Below, one piece after another: positions 1-10,046 of a DNA stretch of 64,000 bases (positions are counted from its first letter, which is position 1; each line of letters starts with the position of its first letter). A program made the position numbers and the translations under genes. A model generated the notes under the pieces. It made no database searches. It had not been told where the DNA came from and worked only from the letters and a program-made list of their open reading frames with translations. Origin of the DNA: Corynebacterium matruchotii (GTDB lineage: Bacteria; Actinomycetota; Actinomycetes; Mycobacteriales; Mycobacteriaceae); assembly GCF_011612265.2 (NCBI RefSeq), contig NZ_CP050134.2, positions 2,418,001 to 2,482,000 of the forward strand, given 5' to 3'.

Positions 1-183
1 ACCGTCAACTGCGAGGATGTTATCGTCAAACGTCAATACCGCGTACTTATCCCTGAGGTACTGGTTACGTTCAGGTTCACGGTTGGTCACATGAATGTTT
101 TTGGGGTTGATGCCCCCATTAATCAAGCCAACGATGAGCGCTTCACCAATTTTTCCGCCACCGATTACTGCTATGGAACTCAT
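1..183 (-). CDS. proC: Pyrroline-5-carboxylate reductase, N-terminal part (cut by window edge)
   Basis: Only the first 61 codons are present, running off the left edge. The product reduces 1-pyrroline-5-carboxylate to L-proline with NAD(P)H in the cytoplasm. The sequence opens with a short beta strand and the dinucleotide-binding loop GGGKIGEAL (residues 8-16), followed at about residue 33 by VTNREPER, the second-strand region typical of ProC. The ATG at 181-183 gives the usual ProC N-terminus. The location downstream of ppx and an acidic membrane protein matches the order in corynebacteria and mycobacteria (established knowledge). Family assignment is secure, but the catalytic C-terminal domain is outside the window. 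Confidence 0.9.
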   Translation of the reverse strand, partial: MSSIAVIGGGKIGEALIVGLINGGINPKNIHVTNREPERNQYLRDKYAVLTFDDNILAVDG

Positions 184-592
184 AAATTCCACCATGCCAA
201 AAATTCACCGGGCACGCAGCATTACATGATGATCACCGGAAAAATCACTCATATTTCTTGTACACCTCAAAATTTATGGAATGACAGTTTGTCACCGGGC
301 AGCGTCGACAAGCGCAAAATACTGATAATTGAAATATGATTTCCGCACATCCCCACCCTAAAACAAGCACTGAGATCATAAAAACCACCGTAACCATCGC
401 TTTTCATAGTGTGGGAAGGCCAGCGAAGTGGTTACGGTGGTTATTTTCTAGTGTTCTATAGCATCCCTTTCTGCATCTTCTGCATGAATAATCTTTGTTA
501 TATCTAACTGCCACGCCGCGCCCCGTATGGGTATCCCGCCGTCCTGCCTGAATCGGCAGGAAGATAGCGCAAGATAGCTTCGCCGGGGACTT
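184..592. other. Intergenic region between proC and the acidic membrane protein gene
   Basis: No convincing gene is visible in these 409 bp. The region must contain the proC promoter (minus strand, close to 184-260). It also holds a long hairpin at 383-442 and a smaller 7-bp hairpin at 542-561 (TCCTGCC / GGCAGGA) just beyond the stop of the upstream gene. Confidence 0.6.
383..442. terminator. Hairpin terminator candidate downstream of the ppx operon
   Basis: A perfect 14-bp stem (AACCACCGTAACCA at 383-396 with TGGTTACGGTGGTT at 429-442) continues inward with TCGC/GCGA across a 2-nt bulge. A-rich and T-rich flanks lie on the two sides, so it could stop transcripts in either direction. It is about 150 bp past the end of the minus-strand acidic membrane protein gene and upstream of proC. 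Confidence 0.6.
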
Positions 593-2740
593 TTATGCCG
601 ACATGTTCACAATAGCCAGCGGACCGAATGTCATGGTGACACCAACCAAACCTGCAAGTGTCATGGAAAACCCATCCCACGAGGTACGCAGCATGTGCAC
701 GGCACCAACAATTATGGTGATGGCCACACAGGCAAGCCCAGCAACGATGAATTTATTGCTGATGCTATCCCACAGAACTTGGAACCCGGCAAACACGCCC
801 ACGCCTACTAGAACACCCACAGCCGCCATGCCCAGGATGGCTAGGACGGACATTTTCTCATTGGACGATTCTTCATCAAAATCATCTTCAAATTCTTCTT
901 CGAATTCATCGAAGTTATCAATGAAGGGGTCGTCCGCGGGATCATCAATGTCGTTACGAGCACTCGATAACCGCCCCCGCCCCGGACGGCCCAGATCCAT
1001 GTCATCACGATCATCAGTGTCGTTATCATCTTGCAGGTCAGTTTGTAGAGCCTCCTGCACATCATCGTCTTGTTGCATCTGAAGCGGCTGGGATAGCCGT
1101 GAATGACGATATGGGAAACGCCCATGCTCATCATCATGCGTGTCGTGCGATTCTTCAAAGCGCCCCATATCGAACCGGGATTCTTCAAATTCCATCACAC
1201 CTGTGGCGTCCGGAGCATTCATATCCATATCAGCTTCCGTATCGGAATCATCCGTCACATCCGCATCATCGTCAACGTCTTCGCCCTCAGTAAAGTCATC
1301 GTTGGTGAACATGCCACCGGCATAGGCTTCATCGGGATACGCATCATCGTCAACGTCATCATAATCGTAGGAATCTTCGTAGTCGTAGTCATCTTCGACC
1401 TCTTCCATGTCCGATTCGTCGATGCTAGTTTCACCCATGTTCTCGGAATCGTCGAATTCGCTGGTTGCTGCATCTTCGGACTCTGCGATTGCCGGGAATC
1501 CAACTACCATGGTGTGGTCTAACGCATCGGCTTCTGAATCATCTGTGAACGTGTTTACCGAGGCATCAGCTGTGTCATTCATGGATGTCATCGAATCAGC
1601 CACTGACTCGCCCGATGAGCCCCGACGCATATCGTGGCCGGCGGTACGATAGCCTAAACGTGCTGCGGTTTCCGACTCGTCTGACACTTTTTGGAAGGAT
1701 TCCGTGAGCGCTTTTTCCGCCCGAGTTGGTTGGGCGATCTTTTTTTGCATAGGCAGCTCCGGTGGCTGCGCTAGATCCTCCACGGATGCCTTAGTAAAAT
1801 GGTGATCCTTCAGCCGGGGGAATGTGCCAGTCGTAAGCCGCACCGGACCACCTTCATCAACCACGGACAACACAATGGTGGAATCGTCACCAGGGGTAAG
1901 ATCCGCAAAAGGCCGTTCCGATTCCCCTTCAGGGGTCAGGGGAGTTACAGGATCCTGCGTCAATGATTGCTTCATCACCGGCTTCATGACTGGCTTCATG
2001 GCCGGCCGAATCATGGGTTTCGGCATAGTTGGCAGAGATGCCGATGGAGCGGTCTTAGCTGTTGCCGAAGAACCAGCGACGGAACCAACAACAGCAGACT
2101 CTGCCGGTGCAGAACCTGTAATAGTGGAGCTGGCCGCAGCAGCCGGGCTGGGGGCAGTGGCTGCCGGAGGTTGATGGGCGGCTGCGACCGGAACCGCATC
2201 ACGCGAATTCGAAGAAGTGTACGAAGACCCCTCCATTCCGCCTATCCCACCGGTATTCCCGGCTCCACCGGAAATGGGTCCACCTGAAACACCCGAGCCA
2301 CCCGAGCCACCATGACCATCTCCTATGGCCCCACCAGGATTGTCGGTTTTACTGAAGAAAGACAAGGTCGCTGGCGGTTCTGATGGGTCAGAGTGTTCTG
2401 CCTGCCCCCGACCATCCTGGCCGATATCACCATGGTCGTCGAAAAGCGATGTGACGTGCCCAGCTTCTGTCGGCGAATCGCCAAATAGCGAGTTAGATGC
2501 AACCGCACTGAATGGGCCAGTATAGGTGGTTTCTTCCGCGTCAAGCGGACTGCTGGAATGCCGGGATTCGGTGGGTTTTGCCTCGACTTTTGGAATGCGA
2601 CCAGTCAGCTCAGCAACCGAAACCCCGCCAGAGTCAACGCTTCGGCGCCGCCGACGCCGAGGCGTTTCCTCGCCTCCTCCTTCGCCTTCTCGGCCAGCTT
2701 TCGCCAGCAGTTCGGCGACAGTAAGTTGTTTCTCACTCAT
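593..2740 (-). CDS. Acidic, low-complexity protein with C-terminal membrane anchor (Rv0497-like)
   Basis: The 715-residue protein starts [16 protein letters not shown], followed by an Arg run (RRRRRR) and SVAELTGRIP. It then has a long disordered stretch rich in Gly, Ser, Ala and Pro with a short MKPVMKPVMK repeat, and a very acidic Asp/Glu/Tyr region covering roughly residues 390-630. The last ~75 residues contain three hydrophobic segments. The start at 2740 is preferred over an in-frame ATG 48 nt upstream because it has GGAAGG about 10 nt upstream and begins the conserved TVAELL motif. The start overlaps the end of ppx by 8 bp, suggesting translational coupling. The N-terminal motif, membrane tail and position beside ppx and proC resemble mycobacterial Rv0497; function is unknown. 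Most of its length looks fast-evolving. Confidence 0.75.
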   Translation of the reverse strand: MSEKQLTVAELLAKAGREGEGGGEETPRRRRRRSVDSGGVSVAELTGRIPKVEAKPTESRHSSSPLDAEETTYTGPFSAVASNSLFGDSPTEAGHVTSLFDDHGDIGQDGRGQAEHSDPSEPPATLSFFSKTDNPGGAIGDGHGGSGGSGVSGGPISGGAGNTGGIGGMEGSSYTSSNSRDAVPVAAAHQPPAATAPSPAAAASSTITGSAPAESAVVGSVAGSSATAKTAPSASLPTMPKPMIRPAMKPVMKPVMKQSLTQDPVTPLTPEGESERPFADLTPGDDSTIVLSVVDEGGPVRLTTGTFPRLKDHHFTKASVEDLAQPPELPMQKKIAQPTRAEKALTESFQKVSDESETAARLGYRTAGHDMRRGSSGESVADSMTSMNDTADASVNTFTDDSEADALDHTMVVGFPAIAESEDAATSEFDDSENMGETSIDESDMEEVEDDYDYEDSYDYDDVDDDAYPDEAYAGGMFTNDDFTEGEDVDDDADVTDDSDTEADMDMNAPDATGVMEFEESRFDMGRFEESHDTHDDEHGRFPYRHSRLSQPLQMQQDDDVQEALQTDLQDDNDTDDRDDMDLGRPGRGRLSSARNDIDDPADDPFIDNFDEFEEEFEDDFDEESSNEKMSVLAILGMAAVGVLVGVGVFAGFQVLWDSISNKFIVAGLACVAITIIVGAVHMLRTSWDGFSMTLAGLVGVTMTFGPLAIVNMSA

Positions 2741-3698
2741 TGTCTTTATGCCTTCCCACTTTTCGGACAGGACCATCGCCCTGTTCAATTCGCCGGAGAA
2801 TAATTCCTTCGCGTAGCGCCCAGGGACAAATCTCCAGCTTGTTTATATTTAATGCGCGCATTGCTGCTTCTGCAACCAGTGCACCCGCCACAATTTGCTG
2901 CGAACGACTGGGAGAAACTCCTTCTAGTTCAGCACGGTCAACCGCTGTCATGCGGGATATAAACGCAATAAGCTGCCGCAAACCTGGTGCCGTGAGCTCA
3001 CGGGTGATATGGAGGCCCGCCGATGAGGGTGCTGCACCGGTTAATCGTGCTAACGTCCTGAAAGTTTTACTAGTTCCCACCGCCAGCCTAGCGGAACCAT
3101 AGTTACGCATTGTTCGAGTGGGTTCAACCAACTCTGCATCAATATAGTCCCTGAGCAGATTTATTTTTTTACGCTCAGGTGGGTCAGTATGGAACCAGTT
3201 ATGTGTCAGTCGCCCGGCACCGAGGTTCAACGAAAACGCACAATCGGGTTCTTCATTTACTCCAGTAGACATTTCCAAGGAACCGCCGCCAATATCAAGA
3301 TTAATGATACGTCCAGCGGACCAACCGTACCAACGACGTGCCGCAAGAAAGGTGATCCGCGCCTCATCCTCACCGGATAAAATCGTCAGTCGTACCCCGG
3401 TTTTTTCGTGAACATGTTCTAATATTTGCTCCGCGTTGGTTGCGGAACGCACAGCAGATGTTGCGAACGGTGTGAGTTCATCGCAGCCAAGCTGATCGGC
3501 CAAGGCGGCAGCTTCTGCCACATTATCGGTGAGCTTTTTTATACCCTTATCCGTTATGGCACCATCCTCGTCAAGATACTCAACCAGCTTGAGGTTAGTT
3601 TTCCAGTCACTCATGGGTGTCGGCGGCCCACCCCGGCGCGCATCTACGGCGACGAGGTGAACCGTGTTGCTGCCCACGTCTAATACACCTAATCTCAC
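2733..3698 (-). CDS. ppx: Exopolyphosphatase / Ppx-GppA family phosphatase
   Basis: Hydrolyses terminal phosphate from inorganic polyphosphate (or pppGpp), acting in the cytoplasm. The 321-residue protein has the ASKHA-fold phosphate loops of the family: [10 protein letters not shown] (6-15), SGEDEA (109-114) and DIGGGS (135-140). It is the short form common in actinobacteria and lacks the extra C-terminal HD-type domain of E. coli Ppx. It precedes the acidic membrane protein gene, with which it overlaps by 8 bp, and is divergent from a Cys-rich unknown gene with only 34 bp between. C. glutamicum has a homologue (Ppx2) at the equivalent place. Whether polyP or pppGpp is the main substrate cannot be read from the sequence. 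Confidence 0.9.
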   Translation of the reverse strand: MRLGVLDVGSNTVHLVAVDARRGGPPTPMSDWKTNLKLVEYLDEDGAITDKGIKKLTDNVAEAAALADQLGCDELTPFATSAVRSATNAEQILEHVHEKTGVRLTILSGEDEARITFLAARRWYGWSAGRIINLDIGGGSLEMSTGVNEEPDCAFSLNLGAGRLTHNWFHTDPPERKKINLLRDYIDAELVEPTRTMRNYGSARLAVGTSKTFRTLARLTGAAPSSAGLHITRELTAPGLRQLIAFISRMTAVDRAELEGVSPSRSQQIVAGALVAEAAMRALNINKLEICPWALREGIILRRIEQGDGPVRKVGRHKDNE

Positions 3699-3732
3699 AA
3701 GAATAAGGTTAGACGGTCTACGGTATTAAATT

Positions 3733-4656
3733 GTGAACCACCCCGACATAGAGACTGTATATCTTGGTTTTCCGAAATCTTCCCCGGCCGCCCATTCTAT
3801 TCTTGCTGGTCAGGAGCTTGCACCGGATTTTCCCCGGCAATGGTTAGAGTTTGTTCATCCTAGTGATGAAAAACATGTGTTTTCTATTGATTTAACGTGG
3901 TTAGAATCACATTATTCCTGCGGGTTTGGTACCCCCGCATGTCGGGGTATTTTAGCTGATTTGCCAAGTGTGGGCTGCTGTCACCACGGTGCATTTTTAT
4001 GTGATGAGACAGATCGGGATCAGTTATTTGATGCTGTGTCGCGGATGCCTCGACGGTTTTGGCAGTTTTATTCCGATGAGATTGCGGCGTTTCTTGCGGA
4101 CCCGACAATCGTTAACGCTTCGGATGTGGAGCCGTGGTTGGTGTGGGATGAGTTGGATGATGAGGATGGCAATCCTGAGCCTGCGTTGAAAACCGCATTG
4201 GTGGATGGGGCATGTATTTTTGCGAATCGCCCGGGCTGGCCAACTGGGGTGGGTTGTGCTTTGCATCAGTGGGCGGTGGCTGCCGGGGAGGATTTGACGG
4301 TGGTGAAGCCGGAGGTGTGTTGGCAGTTGCCGTTGCGCCGGTTGGAGGTATGGGAAGAGCGTGCGGATGGTGAGGAGATTTTGCGTACGACCATTACCGA
4401 GTATGAGCGGCGGGGTTGGGGTAATGGTGGGGAGGATTTTGACTGGTATTGCACGACGGCTCCTGCTTGTCATAAGAATGCGCAACCGTTATGGCAGTCA
4501 TGTGAGGCAGAGTTACGGACACTCATGGGTGATGAGTGTTTTGAGGTTTTAGCTGGGCATTTGCGAGAGCGTGCAACGCTTTTCGACGCCCAAGGGTTGC
4601 CGCCGGCGGCGCTGAATCCGCATCCGGCAACAGTGATGGCTTTTCGGGATACTTAA
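3733..4656 (+). CDS. Conserved Cys-rich protein of unknown function (Rv0495c-like)
   Basis: 307 residues starting at GTG. The N-terminal third has a cluster of Cys and His: [10 protein letters not shown] at about 62-71, [10 protein letters not shown] at about 81-90, with more Cys and His further on. This could bind a metal or Fe-S centre (inference). There is no signal peptide or membrane segment. It is divergent from ppx, and its position beside ppx and gpmA resembles mycobacterial Rv0495c. The stop codon lies inside the left arm of a long hairpin shared with gpmA. The reaction is not known. Confidence 0.75.
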   Translation: MNHPDIETVYLGFPKSSPAAHSILAGQELAPDFPRQWLEFVHPSDEKHVFSIDLTWLESHYSCGFGTPACRGILADLPSVGCCHHGAFLCDETDRDQLFDAVSRMPRRFWQFYSDEIAAFLADPTIVNASDVEPWLVWDELDDEDGNPEPALKTALVDGACIFANRPGWPTGVGCALHQWAVAAGEDLTVVKPEVCWQLPLRRLEVWEERADGEEILRTTITEYERRGWGNGGEDFDWYCTTAPACHKNAQPLWQSCEAELRTLMGDECFEVLAGHLRERATLFDAQGLPPAALNPHPATVMAFRDT

Positions 4657-4696
4657 GGCGGGAGGCTGCATTGTTTGGCTGCCTCCCGCCTTAAGT
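4651..4696. terminator. Bidirectional terminator between convergent genes
   Basis: Perfect 16-bp inverted repeat, ACTTAAGGCGGGAGGC at 4651-4666 and its complement at 4681-4696, with a 14-nt loop and T-rich sequence after it on the plus side. It includes the stop of the upstream gene and sits 34 bp from the end of gpmA on the other strand, so it probably serves both. Confidence 0.85.
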
Positions 4697-4729
4697 CCTA
4701 TTTTATTGTTGGCGGATAGTTTTTAGGCG

Positions 4730-5479
4730 TTATTTTTTAGCACCTTGAGCTGCAACTGCGGCTGCACCGGCGGCTGCGGCTTCGGGGTCGAGGTAGGTGC
4801 CACCAGGGTTGAGGACTTTGCCCTCGGAGTCGAGTTCGTAGACCAGGGGGATGCCGGTGGGGATGTTGAGTCCGGCAATATCGGCATCGGAGATGTTGTC
4901 CAGGTGCTTCACGAGGGCACGGAGGGAGTTACCGTGCGCTGCCACGAGGACGGTTTCGCCGGCGAGGACTCGGGGGAGGATTTCTTTTTCGAAGTAAGGG
5001 ACGAAGCGGATAACTACATCTTTCAGGCATTCGGTTGCTGGCACTTCGCTGAGGTCAGCGTAGCGGGGGTCGTGTGCCTGGGAGTAGGTGCTGTCTTCTT
5101 CGATGGCTGGCGGCGGAGTGTCGTAGGAGCGACGCCATGCCATGAATTGGTCATCGCCGTATTTTTCCTTGGTTTCTGCTTTGTTGAGCCCTTGCAGTGC
5201 ACCGTAGTGGCGTTCGTTGAGACGCCAATTACGGACGACGGGGATCCAGAGTAGGTCTGCTTCATCCAGGGCGATGTTTGCGGTGCGGATAGCCCGACGG
5301 AGCAATGAGGTGTAAACGACGGTAGGGACGATACCCTTTTCTTTGAGGAGTTCTCCGCCACGTTTTGCTTCTGCCTCGCCTTGAGGGGTTAGGTCGACGT
5401 CAACCCATCCGGTGAATTGGTTGGAGGCGTTCCACTCGCTTTGACCGTGCCGGAGCAGCACTAGTTTTCCGTTAGCCAT
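4730..5479 (-). CDS. gpmA: 2,3-bisphosphoglycerate-dependent phosphoglycerate mutase
   Basis: Interconverts 3- and 2-phosphoglycerate in glycolysis and gluconeogenesis. The 249-residue protein carries the histidine-phosphatase signature [10 protein letters not shown] (phosphorylated His11), the substrate loop ERHYGALQG (89-97) and the second catalytic His in AAHGNSLRA (180-188). The tail is Ala-rich. The ATG at 5479 starts the usual MANGKL sequence; an upstream in-frame ATG at 5497 would add six atypical residues. In C. glutamicum gpmA lies between mshA and senX3-regX3; here the two-component genes are missing and an SDR/aldehyde dehydrogenase group lies between gpmA and mshA. Confidence 0.95.
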   Translation of the reverse strand: MANGKLVLLRHGQSEWNASNQFTGWVDVDLTPQGEAEAKRGGELLKEKGIVPTVVYTSLLRRAIRTANIALDEADLLWIPVVRNWRLNERHYGALQGLNKAETKEKYGDDQFMAWRRSYDTPPPAIEEDSTYSQAHDPRYADLSEVPATECLKDVVIRFVPYFEKEILPRVLAGETVLVAAHGNSLRALVKHLDNISDADIAGLNIPTGIPLVYELDSEGKVLNPGGTYLDPEAAAAGAAAVAAQGAKK

Positions 5480-5551
5480 AACCCAAGTGTGCCACAATTT
5501 TCACGTCCGAACATTAAACTTATTGTGGACTTTCTTACACTTTATTGGTTT

Positions 5552-6391
5552 TTACGTGTGTTTTCGCTGGAGACCACCATAGAACCAGGCGGAGGTGACG
5601 CCGCCGTCGATGAGGAAATCGGCTCCGGTGATGAAGTTGGCGTCTTGGCTCAATAGGTAAGCGCCGAGTTGGCCAATTTCTTCGGGGGTTCCGGCGCGCC
5701 CTGCGGGGCTTTTTTCGATCATTTCTCGATAGTTGCCGCCGGCCGGCCCAGAGAATTCTTCGCGGGCCATGGGGGTCATGATGATGCCGGGTGAAATGAC
5801 GTTGATGCGGGCACCACGGGCTCCCCAGGTCATTGCTGCGGCTTGGACACGGAGGGTGTTTCCGCGTTTGGCGATTTGCATGGCGTGTACGGGATCGGTG
5901 ATGTAGCGCAGCATGGGGAGGTTGAGGAGTTTTTCGGTGGGGGTGATGGCGAGTTGTCGGTCTTCGGCGGCGTAAAGTGCGGGAAGACGGTGTCCGGCGT
6001 GGGAAGAAACGATGATGCCGGCCCCTCCTGCCGTGATAACATCGCCGAATTTTTCGAGGATGAGGGCGGTTCCATAGAGTTCTACGGTAAGGATGTCGGT
6101 AGCAGTGGTGTGGGTGGGTGCGGCACTGGCGGTGTGAATGAGGTGGGTGAGGTGTCCTTGGCTGATGGCGAAATCGCAAAGGGTTTGAACGGATTCGCGG
6201 GAGGTGACGTCGACGGTGGTGGGAACAGCGGTGAAGCCGGTTTGGAGGAGGCTGCGTGCAGATAGTTCGGCGTTGTCAAGGTTGCTGTCGGCGAGGATGA
6301 GTATTTTACCGGCGCTTATTCTGCGGGCAATGGCTTGGCCGATGGATCCAGTACCAATGAGTACAACCACCTCCGAGCGTTGCTGCGCCAT
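5552..6391 (-). CDS. Short-chain dehydrogenase/reductase-like protein with altered active site
   Basis: A 279-residue Rossmann-fold protein of the SDR superfamily. The nucleotide loop is GTGSIG (13-18), followed by LADSN at the end of strand 2, VSS (128-130) for the catalytic Ser region, and the late SDR motifs INVISPGIIMTPM and LIDGG near the C-terminus. Where classical SDRs have YxxxK, this protein has M171-Q-I-A-K175, so the catalytic Tyr is replaced by Met while the Lys remains. This was checked on the codons (ATG CAA ATC GCC AAA at 5881-5867). It may be inactive as a dehydrogenase, use another residue, or have a binding role. Same strand as the aldehyde dehydrogenase gene, 166 bp upstream. 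Substrate unknown. Confidence 0.85.
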   Translation of the reverse strand: MAQQRSEVVVLIGTGSIGQAIARRISAGKILILADSNLDNAELSARSLLQTGFTAVPTTVDVTSRESVQTLCDFAISQGHLTHLIHTASAAPTHTTATDILTVELYGTALILEKFGDVITAGGAGIIVSSHAGHRLPALYAAEDRQLAITPTEKLLNLPMLRYITDPVHAMQIAKRGNTLRVQAAAMTWGARGARINVISPGIIMTPMAREEFSGPAGGNYREMIEKSPAGRAGTPEEIGQLGAYLLSQDANFITGADFLIDGGVTSAWFYGGLQRKHT

Positions 6392-6557
6392 GGTGTTTAC
6401 CTCACTTTGTGTATTTTCTGTGTGATTTCGTCAGGGTACACCTATACCCTACATAAAGCTAATAAATACCTGATAGTACATGGTGGTATTCGTGATAAAA
6501 TGGGTACCCCCGTTAACGGAATAGGTGTTCTACTATCAACGAATGGGATCGTATTGG

Positions 6558-8036
6558 CTACAGAAAATATTTGCCTAGCCGTAGCATTTTGGTCATAGTG
6601 GCGGCATACAGTCGGCGTGGTAGCAGGCATGGCCCAGCGATGGGCATGATACGTTGTTCAGCAATAGTTTTTGGTTCCGTGTATTTCAATAATCCGGTCA
6701 CACCATGTCGGCGCCCCATGCCGCTGTGTTTCATCCCGCCCATGGGTGCAGCAACTGATCCGAATGCGGCAGCAAAACCTTCGTTGATATTCACGCTGCC
6801 TGCATGCAATTGGCGGGCAATACGTCGCGCTGTCACAGGCTTGGCAAAGATACTGGCGGCTAGGCCATAGTTGGAGTCATTGGCCTTGGCAATAGCCTCG
6901 GTTTCATTATTGACGGTTTCTATGTATACGACTGGGCCGAACACTTCTTCCCGGTATAGTGCGGCTTCTGGCGGCACATCGTTCAACAGGATAGGCGCCA
7001 GGAAGCTTGGCCCCAGATCTGGCCGCGGCCCGCCAGTGAGTAAGGTTGCACCACGGTTTACTGCATCGTCAACGAGTTGACACACATGCGTAACGTGGGC
7101 CGGTGAAATTAATGACCCCATGTCTTCCGCCCACCCGCCGGTACCAATATTGAGCTTTTCGATGCGGTTTACCAGGCGATTCGTAAACTGGGTGGCTATG
7201 GCTTTATCCACTAAAATCCGTTCGATAGAAACGCATAGTTGTCCCGAATTACTAAAACACCCAGTGATTGCCCCGGTCACTGCGCTGCGAATATTAGCGT
7301 CCTGGGTCACAATCATCGGGTTTTTACCGCCGAGTTCCCCGGAAAATCCGACGAGTCGCCGCCCAGTACGTTCCGCCAATTGTTGCCCCGTGACAGTGGA
7401 TCCAGTAAACATGACGTAATCCGCATTTTCAGCTATCGCGGTCCCCACCACCGCACCTGTGCCCGGCAACACCTGAAACACGTTTGATGGTACGCCTGAC
7501 TCCCGGAGGATTTGCTCCCCCAAGAGAGCCGATAGCGGGGTTTGCGCATCCGGTTTTACTACCACTGTATTACCAGCCACCAGCGCCGGCAGAGCATCAG
7601 ATAGTGTGAGGGTCAACGGATAATTCCATGGGGCAATAATGCCCACAACTCCTCGTGGTTCCCGAACCACAGTTGTGCGGGTCATCACCGGTAATGCGCC
7701 CCGTACCCGCCGCGGCCGCAACAACCGTGCCGCATGCCGAGCATAGTATCGGGCGTTGATAGCAACATCCATCACTTCATCTAACGCACTTGCCCGATTC
7801 TTCCCAGTCTCCAATTGGATGATGTCTAACAGTTCATCGCGGTGTTGCAACACAGCATCGTGAATCCGCATGAGGATTTTTGCCCGCTCCACCACCGGCC
7901 GGGCCGCCCACGCAGCCTGGGCTGCACGAGCATCCTGGATCGCTGCCAAGGTTTTTGCCGCGGAACATGCCGGTACTGTGGCACACACACTCCCGGTACG
8001 GGGGTTTATAACCTGCATCATGGTGGTATCGCTCAT
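6558..8036 (-). CDS. gabD2: NAD(P)-dependent aldehyde dehydrogenase, probably succinate-semialdehyde type
   Basis: Oxidises an aldehyde to the acid; best match from memory is actinobacterial succinate-semialdehyde dehydrogenase 2 (GabD2, Rv1731-like). The 492-residue protein has the oxyanion Asn in APWNYP (N138), the cofactor-binding FTGST (210-214), the general base Glu in GELGGK (E234) and the catalytic Cys in GQLCVS (C268). The C-terminus extends past the catalytic core with a basic, hydrophobic tail. The start ATG at 8036 faces the divergent SDR gene with only 23 bp between them, so their promoters must overlap. Substrate assignment is an inference from family resemblance. Confidence 0.85.
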   Translation of the reverse strand: MSDTTMMQVINPRTGSVCATVPACSAAKTLAAIQDARAAQAAWAARPVVERAKILMRIHDAVLQHRDELLDIIQLETGKNRASALDEVMDVAINARYYARHAARLLRPRRVRGALPVMTRTTVVREPRGVVGIIAPWNYPLTLTLSDALPALVAGNTVVVKPDAQTPLSALLGEQILRESGVPSNVFQVLPGTGAVVGTAIAENADYVMFTGSTVTGQQLAERTGRRLVGFSGELGGKNPMIVTQDANIRSAVTGAITGCFSNSGQLCVSIERILVDKAIATQFTNRLVNRIEKLNIGTGGWAEDMGSLISPAHVTHVCQLVDDAVNRGATLLTGGPRPDLGPSFLAPILLNDVPPEAALYREEVFGPVVYIETVNNETEAIAKANDSNYGLAASIFAKPVTARRIARQLHAGSVNINEGFAAAFGSVAAPMGGMKHSGMGRRHGVTGLLKYTEPKTIAEQRIMPIAGPCLLPRRLYAATMTKMLRLGKYFL

Positions 8037-8059
8037 ATCCTCAGCCTACGCTGGGGATC

Positions 8060-8812
8060 ATGTCCACCATTTTCATCTCCGGCGCGGCCCGTGGAATCGG
8101 GCGGGCGATCGCCGAATTATTCCTCGACCGGGGTTGGATCGTCGGCGCCTATGACATTGATACCGTCGATTACACCCATCCAAATCTTATTACTGGTGTT
8201 CTCGATGTCACCGACGCCCAGTCGTGGCAAACCACCCTGGCGGAGTTCGCCGCCCACTCCCCCACCAGCACTATCACCGTTGTGGTGAATAATGCGGGGG
8301 TTCTCACCTCTGGTAACATCGCTGATATTTCGCCTGCAGCTATCGAACACCAAATTTCCGTGAACTGCACTGGAATAGCGCTCGGCGCACATGCTGCATT
8401 CCCACACCTCAGGACTGGCAGCACCCTTGTCAATATGGGTTCTGCCTCGGCAATTTTCGGCCAGCCCACCATCGCCGTTTACTCAGCCACTAAATTTTTC
8501 GTGGCTGGGCTTACCGAAGCCCTCAGTTTGGAGTGGGCAAAACACCATATTCGAGTCATTGACCTGTGGCCGCTCTGGGCTAAAACCGACCTGTCCTCTC
8601 ATGCTAACGCAGGTTCCATCAAACGTCTTGGCGTCCACATCACCCCTAACCAGGTCGCACATCGTGTGTGGGAGGCAATCCACCCCCACAACCGATGGCA
8701 GGCGGGAAAACTCCATTATGGGGTTTCCGTGGCAGACACCGTACTCTATTACGCCCGCCGCCTAGCCCCCACCCGGGTAGCCCGCCGTATCACCCAACTC
8801 GTGGCCCACTAG
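8060..8812 (+). CDS. Short-chain dehydrogenase/reductase (classical type)
   Basis: 250-residue NAD(P)-dependent oxidoreductase. It has the classical cofactor loop SGAARGIG (7-14), NNAG (77-80), a catalytic Ser in the MGSAS region (127-131) and the YSATK motif (Y141, K145). It has all catalytic residues, unlike the SDR at 5552-6391. The C-terminal ~50 residues are basic and somewhat hydrophobic. It is divergent from the aldehyde dehydrogenase and its 3' end overlaps the convergent mshA by 23 bp. Substrate unknown; short-chain or lipid alcohols are plausible. Confidence 0.88.
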   Translation: MSTIFISGAARGIGRAIAELFLDRGWIVGAYDIDTVDYTHPNLITGVLDVTDAQSWQTTLAEFAAHSPTSTITVVVNNAGVLTSGNIADISPAAIEHQISVNCTGIALGAHAAFPHLRTGSTLVNMGSASAIFGQPTIAVYSATKFFVAGLTEALSLEWAKHHIRVIDLWPLWAKTDLSSHANAGSIKRLGVHITPNQVAHRVWEAIHPHNRWQAGKLHYGVSVADTVLYYARRLAPTRVARRITQLVAH

Positions 8813-10046
8813 GGGTAGACACGTCGGCTAATGCCTCCCGATAAATTTCCACCAGTGCTGCTGCCGATGACTGCCAAGAAAACTGAGCAGCGTGGGTTAC
8901 CGCTTGCTCGGCCATTGCAAGCCGCATGGCGTCGTCGTCAAGCATGCGAGCAATAGCATCAGCCCAATCGTCTGGGTCATGACCATCAACAAGAATGCCG
9001 GTTTCCCCATCCGCCACCACAATCGGTAACCCACCCACCCGGGCCGCAATAACCGGAGTACCGGACGCCTGCGCTTCGATCACCACCAGCCCGAACGATT
9101 CATTATAGCTGGGCGCAGCAACGATATCGGCTGCCCGATAAATTTCCACCAGTTCCTCCGGCGGCCGGGGATCTAAAAACCGAACTCGATGCTCTAGCCC
9201 TAATTCATGCACCAACCCAATGTAGTTTTCCAACGCGGCACCAGCACCCGATGCCCCACCACAAATCAATACCTTCAGGTTTCGATTCGGATCCCGCGCT
9301 ACTAACCGTTCCGTCGCCCGAATCAACACCTGCGGGCCTTTAAATTCTTGCAGCCGACCCACAAACGCCACCACTTTCGCGCATAATGGGATTCCTAATT
9401 CGCGCCGGGCCCGCTCCGTATTTCGCTCTGTGCCTGGGGTGAATAATTCTGTGTCTGTGCCTGGAGTCATCATCCGTATTTTGGCGGGTTGCGCATCATA
9501 ATGATGCACCAAATCATTAGACTCCTCCGACGTATTCACCACTAACAGGTTTGCATTATCAACTAATTGTTGCTCGCAGATGCGCCGCGCCTCCGACTCC
9601 GGGGTATCCGTTAATGACCGGTGGTGATTTTTCACAGCCGCCAAAGTATGGGCAGTATGCACCAGTGGCACCTGCCACACATCCCGAATCAACCACCCCA
9701 CCTGGCCTGATAACCAATAATGGCTATGGACCAAGTCGTAATCAATATGGTTTTCCCGCACAAATTCCAATACCCCTCGGGCAAACGCCGTCAATTGCGT
9801 GCACAGCTCTTCCTTGCTCAGCCCCTCATATGGCCCAGCAACCACATTAATAACCCGCAAATTGGGTTGTAGCTGCACCACTGTCCCCTGACTGGGGCGG
9901 GTAGCCCGAGTATAAATGTCCACCGTAACGCCCAGCTTTGCCAAGTGTATCGCTACATTAAGAATGTAAACGTTCATGCCGCCGGCATCACCAATGCCTG
10001 GCTGTTGGAGCGGGGAAGTGTGCATAGATATCATTGCAACGCGCAT
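8790..10046 (-). CDS. mshA: D-inositol 3-phosphate glycosyltransferase, mycothiol synthesis
   Basis: Transfers GlcNAc from UDP-GlcNAc to 1L-myo-inositol 1-phosphate, the first committed step of mycothiol. The 418-residue GT-B/GT4 protein has GDAGGMNVY (19-27), the acceptor-side [11 protein letters not shown] (104-114), the phosphate-contact GRLQEFKG (230-237) and the donor motif [14 protein letters not shown] (312-325) with its two Glu. Length and N-terminus match the family. The 3' end overlaps the SDR gene on the opposite strand. Mycothiol supports redox balance, which fits the presence of sigC, ahpCD and katA elsewhere in the window. Assignment is secure. Confidence 0.95.
   Translation of the reverse strand: MRVAMISMHTSPLQQPGIGDAGGMNVYILNVAIHLAKLGVTVDIYTRATRPSQGTVVQLQPNLRVINVVAGPYEGLSKEELCTQLTAFARGVLEFVRENHIDYDLVHSHYWLSGQVGWLIRDVWQVPLVHTAHTLAAVKNHHRSLTDTPESEARRICEQQLVDNANLLVVNTSEESNDLVHHYDAQPAKIRMMTPGTDTELFTPGTERNTERARRELGIPLCAKVVAFVGRLQEFKGPQVLIRATERLVARDPNRNLKVLICGGASGAGAALENYIGLVHELGLEHRVRFLDPRPPEELVEIYRAADIVAAPSYNESFGLVVIEAQASGTPVIAARVGGLPIVVADGETGILVDGHDPDDWADAIARMLDDDAMRLAMAEQAVTHAAQFSWQSSAAALVEIYREALADVSTPSGPRVG

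Noticed and set aside
91..339. Plus-strand ORF over the proC start
   Set aside because: Overlaps the minus-strand proC coding region; no ribosome site and no recognisable protein.
603..1522. Plus-strand ORFs opposite the acidic membrane protein
   Set aside because: Antisense shadows of Asp/Glu/Ser codons; composition is an artefact.
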